Assembly: GCA_036971475.1 (NCBI GenBank)
Contig: JBAIZL010000001.1
Location: forward strand, 99,931,850 to 99,995,849
Length of the DNA stretch: 64,000 nucleotides
Origin: Prosapia bicincta
Lineage: Eukaryota; Arthropoda; Insecta; Hemiptera; Cercopidae
Direction of reading: 5' to 3'
Position 1 is the stretch's first letter. The number at the start of each line of letters is the position of its first letter. The translations under genes and the position numbers were made by a program. Shown in pieces: positions 58,880 to 64,000 of this stretch. Below the pieces are notes generated by a model. That model saw only the letters and a program-made list of their open reading frames with translations, was not told the origin of the DNA and ran no database searches.

Positions 58880-59255
58880 TATAATTAAATAAAAATTTAT
58901 TTTTTAAACGCCATACAGCGGAAAAAACTTGCCTCTGGGGTAGACAAGTAAAATGCAAAGTAAAAAAAATCATACATTGAACCCCTAGCTAACGCATCAT
59001 ACTTAAAATGTTGGATTTTTCTGAAATCAAGCCATTTTTCAATTATTTCTACAGTCTTTACCCAATAATATTTTAAAGCCCTATAGTGAAAATTGTTTAG
59101 TGAAAAGTTTAAAAAATAGCAAATAAATGTAAAACAGACAATATCTCTTAATTTGCTGTAGCACAAAAGACTCAACTATCATTAATTTATTGCCTTTTTA
59201 AAAGCCGTGTATCCTCAAGCATTTTGAAAGATATAGGTATGATACTAATGTTGAC
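58880..59255 (-). other. Open frame of unknown nature
   Basis: A 92-codon minus-strand frame (59175-58897) is Phe/Tyr/Lys-rich. It has a hydrophobic stretch (CFTFICYFLNFSL) and ARGSMYDFFYFAFYL. I recognise no family, and the composition follows the AT bias, so it is probably not a gene. Confidence 0.25.
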
Positions 59256-59259
59256 CACT

Positions 59260-60170
59260 CCCATGTTGTTCATGAAAGTAAAATAAGAAGAGGAAAAAAG
59301 TTAAACGCAGGTAACTCTAAAGCCAGAGCACAAAAGAACGCAAACCCCTCCAAGGTTTTTATTTCGATGGAAGGAAGGATAATACCCTTGTCATTGAAAA
59401 TGTCAACAAAAAACGTTTTAGAAGCACCATAAAAGAAGAACATTATTCCATTATACAAGAACCTGGATCTATCTATGTTGGCCAAGTCACACCCTCAAGC
59501 GAATATGTTCAAGATATGGCTTATAGTGTTAGCTCTTATATGACGGAAAATGGTATTTCTTTAGACGAACTTGATGTAGTGGGATGGTACTGTTACTAAC
59601 ACGGGTTAGAAAAATGTTGTGATGTGTTATTGAAAAACAAGTAAAATGACCCCTGCAGTCGGGAATATGCCTTTTTTTTCAAATCAAGAAGTTGCCGTTA
59701 CGGCATTTATTTCAAACCCTAAAGGGTAAAACAACTAGACCAACACCATTTAGTGACCTAATTAGCACCCAGCTTAGTAAGTATGAAAAGCCTTCAATAG
59801 TTGATTTTATAAGTATTGATTGTGAAATACCAGATATAATCGCACTCGTTTGAGCAAAGATCAACAGTACAGTGCCTCCTAGACATAAGTAGTGCGATAA
59901 AGTCAGGCAACTGTTGGAACACTACTGAAATTACACCACTGCCATTGTTACGGAGAGTATCTGATGACGTTTGGGCTAAAATCACTGCTGGTGAAAGTCC
60001 TAAGGAATGGAACTTTGTAAAACTGTGGAACGCTGCATTAAGCTAGTGGCTCAAGCACTCAAAAAGTGTTCGGCGCTAAGAAACAAGATGGTTTCATAAG
60101 ATCCATCGTATCATCCAGAGCTTCGATGTCAAAGTTTGGCAGAAAATGCAACTTCTATTTAATCTCTCAG
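59260..60170 (+). pseudogene. Decayed gene of an uncharacterised, TE-associated protein family
   Basis: Shifting frames read YFDGRKDNTLVIENVNKKRF and EEHYSIIQEPGSIYVGQVTP, then VSSYMTENGISLDELDVVGW. Near 59730-59830 they read TTRPTPFSDLISTQLSKYEK and VDFISIDCEIPDII, and near 59840-59910 LSKDQQY and AIKSGNCW. From memory these follow the order of a widespread but uncharacterised arthropod protein family with a cDGTxxNTGxxxGxIRxLE segment, thought to derive from a mobile element; this is recall, not a search. At least six stops or frame changes are present. No terminal repeats are identified. Confidence 0.45.
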
Positions 60171-60179
60171 AAATAGTGA

Positions 60180-60550
60180 GTAAAAGACCCTTTTTTCTAA
60201 ATTAAATAAATGATTTTATTTGTTAAAATTGTTTTGCTGCAATGTTGTTTTTTTTATTTCAATTAACCATATTATTGAAATTATAAGTTAACAAACAGTT
60301 GTTTTATTTATATCCTTAAAATACACGTATGATAATTACATTACAATTAAATGAAGTGTAGAGTAAAAAAACAAAAATGGATTGCGATATTAACACACAA
60401 CACAGCATGCTAAACCACACCTTCTTTTAAGGTGCTAGTATGGGCATTTTATGAGTTTTTTGCGCTACCAGAAATTGAAATATTTTGTCAGTACTAATTT
60501 GGTTTTGTGTTCCTTAACCCATTTAGTAAAATGTTTTTACTAGAGCACTA
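60180..60550. other. No recognisable feature
   Basis: AT-rich sequence between the decayed gene and the Jockey-like element. Confidence 0.5.
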
Positions 60551-60734
60551 TATTGCCCGGCGGATAGGGCAGTAGAAAAACCCACAGTAAGGCATGCTTG
60601 TGGTATGAGTCCACAAAAATCCTCTACAAATCCAGAAGCGTCTGTCTCATAGTGAGCGGCTTCCTGGTCTGCGTCTGTCTCCCGAGGAGCGGCAGATATA
60701 TATCTGGCAAAGGTATAAATTGCAATACCATTTC

Positions 60735-60929
60735 AATGCAATGGACAAAACCCACGGATATAGTACCCCAGGTGGCAGACCAGCATCGCTGGAAAATCCA
60801 CCCTCTCAGGAAGTTGGCTCATTGGATTCTGGGGAGAGCCATCTATTGCAATTTAATGACGCTTTTAAAAAAAGCACTAAAGTAATAAGATCACCGACAT
60901 TGAAATCAAAAAAAAACCATTACTACTAA
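60735..60929 (+). pseudogene. Probable ORF1 N-terminus, cut off by frameshifts
   Basis: The frame from an ATG at 60738 reads MDKTHGYSTPGGRPASLEN and continues to a stop at 60927-60929, after an A9 run at 60909-60917. It is in the same frame as the main gag ORF, but several stops lie between. A shift at the A run would open TNPSMEMNEVAIEEQPSY in another frame, which stops again at about 60977. A single original ORF1 broken by two small indels is the simplest reading. Confidence 0.5.
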
Positions 60930-60962
60930 TCCTAGTATGGAGATGAATGAAGTGGCGATTGA

Positions 60963-62315
60963 GGAACAACCCAGCTACTGAAGAATGCAGCTTCTAGCCG
61001 CCACGAACAATGGAAAAAAGAAGTGGCGGCTAGAAAATCTCTTGAAAAGAGAGTGAATGAGTTACAAAAATTAATTCAGAGTTTAGAAAGGAAAATGCAA
61101 AATTCTCATCAAGGTGAAGCTAGTTCTACATTAGTAAGGACAAGTTATAGTACAGATGAAGATGAACTCATTAGGGAAACAGAGTGGATCCTAAACAAAG
61201 GTAAGCGACCAGCCAAAAAAAGGAGGGTACAATCAAGCCCTGAGTCAGTTTCTGAAAAGGATATTGAGAAACCAAATCGTACAATCAAAAATGTCAGTAA
61301 TATTGAGAAAAAACAGAGAGTTCCTCCACCTATCATTGTTTCGGATATAGCAGCATTTAGCGACTTAAGAAATCTAGTCAAGCAAGTAACCGATAAAGAG
61401 TGCAACTACACCTCATATAATAATAACATTTGGAAAGTAAAAGTAAGTGATGGTGAAACTTATAAAGTGGTAACTGAAAACTTGAATAAAAGTGGAACGC
61501 AATGGCATACGTATGAAAATAAAGTTACTAGGTTATTAAAAGTTATGGCACGTGGACTGCACCCATCATGTGATGTCCAAGAAATAGTTGATGACTTAAG
61601 AGGTAAAGGTTTCCAAATTGTAGATGCTAAAAATATAATAAAAAAAGAAGTGAAAGAGAACAAAGCAGGAGAGAGGTTTGTAGTGAGAAGGGGCCTTCAA
61701 CTGTTTATGCTCTCATTTCATAATGAAGAAAGTATGGAAAAAATTTTTTCTATAAAATCAATAATGGAAATAGGAGTAAAAATTGAAGCTGTGAAACGAA
61801 ATGCAAATTTAGTACCGCAATGCAAGAGATGTCAGGCATTTGGACATACACAGGGTTACTGCAAGAGGGACTTTGCTTGTGTGAAATGTGCTGGAAAGCA
61901 TCTTACTAAAGATTGCCAGCTGAAAAAAGAAGATAAACCTAAATGTGTTAACTGTCGAGGGGATCACCCAGCAAGTTATAGAGGATGTGTAATTGCTAAA
62001 ACCTATCAAGAAAGAAATAGAAATCAGAGAGGAACAAAACAAAGAGCAAGAAATAACGTAAACATTAACTATCCTAGAGAGGTTATCAATAATTCACCAG
62101 GTATGAGTCAAGTAACTGATAAACCAAAGTCTTATGCCAGTATAATAAAAAACCAGAGAAAAGAAGATGAAAACTCAATCAAGTATGCAATTAGTCAAAT
62201 TCTACAGAGATTAGAAGGCCAGGAAAGATCAATAAAGCTGTTAACTGATGAGATTAAAAAAATGAAATCAAATCATACTAAAACTCCAGTGAATGGCAAA
62301 AATAGAAATGAATGA
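60963..62315 (+). CDS. ORF1, gag-like nucleic-acid-binding protein (Jockey type)
   Basis: The frame is open from 60963 to TGA at 62313-62315 but has no ATG at its head; the long part starts near 61023 (430 codons, GTG at 61023). Counting from 61023, residues 1-30 look helical/coiled (SLEKRVNELQKLIQSLERKM). A basic, NLS-like stretch (GKRPAKKRRV) follows near 60-70. A PRE_C2HC-like domain spans about 150-240 (ARGLHPSCDVQEIVDDL). Three zinc knuckles follow: CKRCQAFGHTQGYC (about 267-280), CVKCAGKHLTKDC and CVNCRGDHPASYRGC (to about 322). The protein would coat element RNA and guide it to the nucleus. Its end overlaps ORF2 by 23 nt. Confidence 0.9.
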   Translation, partial: GTTQLLKNAASSRHEQWKKEVAARKSLEKRVNELQKLIQSLERKMQNSHQGEASSTLVRTSYSTDEDELIRETEWILNKGKRPAKKRRVQSSPESVSEKDIEKPNRTIKNVSNIEKKQRVPPPIIVSDIAAFSDLRNLVKQVTDKECNYTSYNNNIWKVKVSDGETYKVVTENLNKSGTQWHTYENKVTRLLKVMARGLHPSCDVQEIVDDLRGKGFQIVDAKNIIKKEVKENKAGERFVVRRGLQLFMLSFHNEESMEKIFSIKSIMEIGVKIEAVKRNANLVPQCKRCQAFGHTQGYCKRDFACVKCAGKHLTKDCQLKKEDKPKCVNCRGDHPASYRGCVIAKTYQERNRNQRGTKQRARNNVNINYPREVINNSPGMSQVTDKPKSYASIIKNQRKEDENSIKYAISQILQRLEGQERSIKLLTDEIKKMKSNHTKTPVNGKNRNE

Positions 62316-62955
62316 TGAACTAAGAATTGTTACATGGAATGCAAATGGACTCCATAAACATATTTCTGAACTTCAAATATTTTTGAATAATGAAGTTATT
62401 GATATATGTTTAATATCGGAAACTCATTGCTCAAAGCAATCTCTTATAAGAATACCACAGTGCATATGTTACCACGCCTGGCACCCAGACAATAAAGCTA
62501 GAGGTGGCTCTGCCATTTTAATTAAAAACAATATACAACACTATGAAGAGTTAAAAGTAGAAACATTTAAAATGCAAGTAACTACGATAAATATTAAAGC
62601 AAATAATAAGGATGTTAAAATATCAGCCATCTATTGCTCACCGAGACAAAAGCTATCGCAATATGACTATAGAAATGTATTTGGAATGCTTGGCAATAGC
62701 TTCGTTATTGGAGGAGACTTTAATGCTAAGCATACGCACTGGGGATCAAGGTTAACAAATACTAAAGGAAGGGAACTATATCGAGCAGCTATGGACTATA
62801 GATGTGTGTTCTCCTCATCGGGATCGCCAACGTATTGGCCATCAGACCCTGACAAAATCCCTGATTTGATTGATTTCTTCATTTCAAAAGGTATAACAAA
62901 GATTCATATTACTGTGAAAGGGGGGATGATCTATCCTCAGACCATACTCCAGTGA
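62293..62955 (+). CDS. ORF2 5' part: APE-type endonuclease
   Basis: The frame begins inside ORF1 in another frame (ATG at 62293; a second ATG at 62308 is also possible). Motifs of the apurinic/apyrimidinic-like LINE endonuclease are all visible. WNANG is at about residues 15-19 and ISETH at about 41-45. ARGGSAILIKN follows, then SAIYCSP and IGGDFNAKHTHWGS, which includes the catalytic Asp/Asn. PTYWPSDPDKIPDLIDFFI comes next. In such elements it nicks the target strand to prime reverse transcription. At the G6 run (62920-62925) the frame goes wrong and soon stops at 62953-62955. The expected SSDHTPV box is present but in the next frame. Confidence 0.92.
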   Translation: MAKIEMNDELRIVTWNANGLHKHISELQIFLNNEVIDICLISETHCSKQSLIRIPQCICYHAWHPDNKARGGSAILIKNNIQHYEELKVETFKMQVTTINIKANNKDVKISAIYCSPRQKLSQYDYRNVFGMLGNSFVIGGDFNAKHTHWGSRLTNTKGRELYRAAMDYRCVFSSSGSPTYWPSDPDKIPDLIDFFISKGITKIHITVKGGMIYPQTILQ

Positions 62956-64000
62956 TACTCACATTAAGTGTAAGGGTAAATATAAATAACAACCTCCCTA
63001 AACTTACCAATAAACTAACTAATTGGGAAATCTTTAGGGAAAAGCTCTATGACTTTATAAATCTCCAATCTCTAATGGACACACCAGATGAAATTGATAA
63101 TGAAATTGAACAGTTAACAGCAGACATTCAACAAGCAGCTGAAGAGAGTACTCCAATATCGTATGTTAAAAAGTATAGAGAAATAAGCTATCCAGAAGAT
63201 GTTAGAGAGATGATTCTTGCTAAAAGAAGAGCTAGAAGAAAATGGCATCAATCTAGGTCGCCTGAAGATAAATCATTGGTTAATCGTCTCAACAATGTGT
63301 TGAGAAAATGCATTAAGGAAGTTAAAAACGAATCCTTAAGCACTTTTCTAAATAGCTTAACAGATGATGAAACTACCAACTATTCTTTGTGGAAGGCTGC
63401 CAGAAAGCTAAATAGGCCTATTGCTCAAAATCCGCCTTCGAAAATGAGAGACGGTAATTGGGCTAAAAGTGCGAAGCAAAAAGCTGAATTATTTGCTGAT
63501 TATTTAGAAGAAGTGTTTACTCCACTTAATACAAACTCAAATCCAATCTTAATAAACCTTAACAATTTTTCATGCAGTACAAGTATTCAATGTGTAACAC
63601 TTAAAGAAATTAGGGATATAATTAAACATCATTTAAGTGAAAGAAAATCACCTGGCTATGATCTAGGTACAGGGAAAATAATGAAAGAGCTACCGGATAT
63701 TGTTATATTGAAGTTGCAGCTTATAATAAATGCATGCTTCAAAATTAAATATGTACCTAAACACTGGAAAATAGCTGAAATTATAGTAATACCCAAACCA
63801 GGTAAACCTCCTACAGAAGTCACATCCTACCGACCAATTTCGCTGTTGCCAATTATGTCAAAAATATTTGAAAGACTTCTATTAAAAAGACTTTCACAGA
63901 TTATAAATGAAAAGCAACTGATTCCAGGTCACCAATTTGGTTTTAGAAGTAAACATTCTACAATCGATCAGGTTCATCGTATCACTAATACAATAGAAAA
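62925..64000 (+). CDS. ORF2 3' part: endonuclease end and reverse transcriptase (partial)
   Basis: From GAT at 62925 the frame is open for 358 codons to the window end. It starts with DDLSSDHTPVILTLSV, the last endonuclease box (catalytic His in SDH). A linker with KKYREISYPEDVREMILAKR follows. Then come RT segments: SERKSPGYDLGTGKIMKEL, IAEIIVIPKPGKPPTEVTSY, RPISLLPIMSKIFERLLLKR and IPGHQFGFRSKHSTIDQVHR. These are early RT motifs in the Jockey style; the catalytic YADD lies beyond the window. The frame is joined to 62293-62955 except for the indel at the G6 run, where two fewer or one more G would restore continuity. Confidence 0.9.

Larger units (their letters stand above)
60555..64000 (+). 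mobile_element. Jockey-like non-LTR retrotransposon, truncated by window end
   Basis: From about 60555 the base composition changes (GCCCGGCGGATAGGGCAGTA). A probable 5' leader is followed by ORF1 (gag-like) and ORF2 (endonuclease and reverse transcriptase). The RT runs to the last base of the window, so the 3' end is not seen. Compared with other elements here it is very little decayed: one frameshift in ORF2 and breaks only at the very start of ORF1. The 5' boundary is estimated. Confidence 0.85.

Noticed and set aside
61145..62042. Minus-strand frames opposite ORF1 of the Jockey-like element
   Set aside because: Antisense shadows of the gag-like coding sequence.

Overview
The window reads as AT-rich nuclear DNA of an arthropod, most likely an insect. 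It is gene-poor and dominated by transposable-element (TE) remains, TA/TG microsatellites and satellite DNA. I recognise no intact host gene. The arthropod inference rests on the element mix: Penelope-like elements (PLEs) with GIY-YIG endonuclease, PIF/Harbinger with a MADF accessory protein, piggyBac- and pogo/Tigger-type elements, Helitrons and Jockey-like LINEs. The species cannot be told from the sequence alone.

0-16 kb: a TA-tailed interspersed repeat, a tRNA-derived SINE, a TA-flanked MITE, a decayed RNase H-encoding LINE (4.95-7.6 kb), a Helitron 3' end with tandem repeats (8.0-9.4 kb), PLE terminal repeats, a long palindrome carrying a hammerhead-like motif (13.0-13.4 kb) and a decayed Tigger transposase.

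16-29.6 kb: a nested stack. A PLE endonuclease reading frame is split by a PIF/Harbinger element with TTA target duplication, and a hAT element follows. Relics of one tandem repeat lie on both sides of this stack. Then come a pogo-type element, two minus-strand PLE fragments, a LINE fragment, a 1.24 kb palindromic Harbinger element, and a second Harbinger-like element containing a copy of the TA-tailed repeat. A fuller copy of that repeat holds a tRNA-like module.

30-39 kb: an unassigned GC-richer segment, then a two-family satellite block (32.6-35.84 kb; 148/122-bp and about 134-bp monomers, including a 566-bp higher-order repeat). Next is a 22-copy array of a 39-bp unit with an E-box palindrome, and a Tigger remnant set between TA/TG microsatellites.

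39-60 kb: long plain AT-rich stretches with two PLE 3' ends that carry hammerhead-like motifs, a LINE fragment, a hAT MITE with target duplication, a hAT transposase C-terminus, a second Helitron end, further palindromes, pogo, Harbinger and piggyBac elements, and a decayed protein gene of an uncharacterised family.

60.5-64 kb: the best-preserved element, a Jockey-like LINE with a long gag ORF (three zinc knuckles) overlapping an endonuclease/reverse transcriptase ORF that carries one frameshift in a G run and continues past the window end.

The most interesting signal is a recurring hammerhead-ribozyme-like fold. At three loci it has the CUGANGA and GAA core, the same single extra nucleotide before helix II, a tiny helix III and a matching helix I. 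Two of the loci lie directly downstream of PLE endonuclease C-termini.
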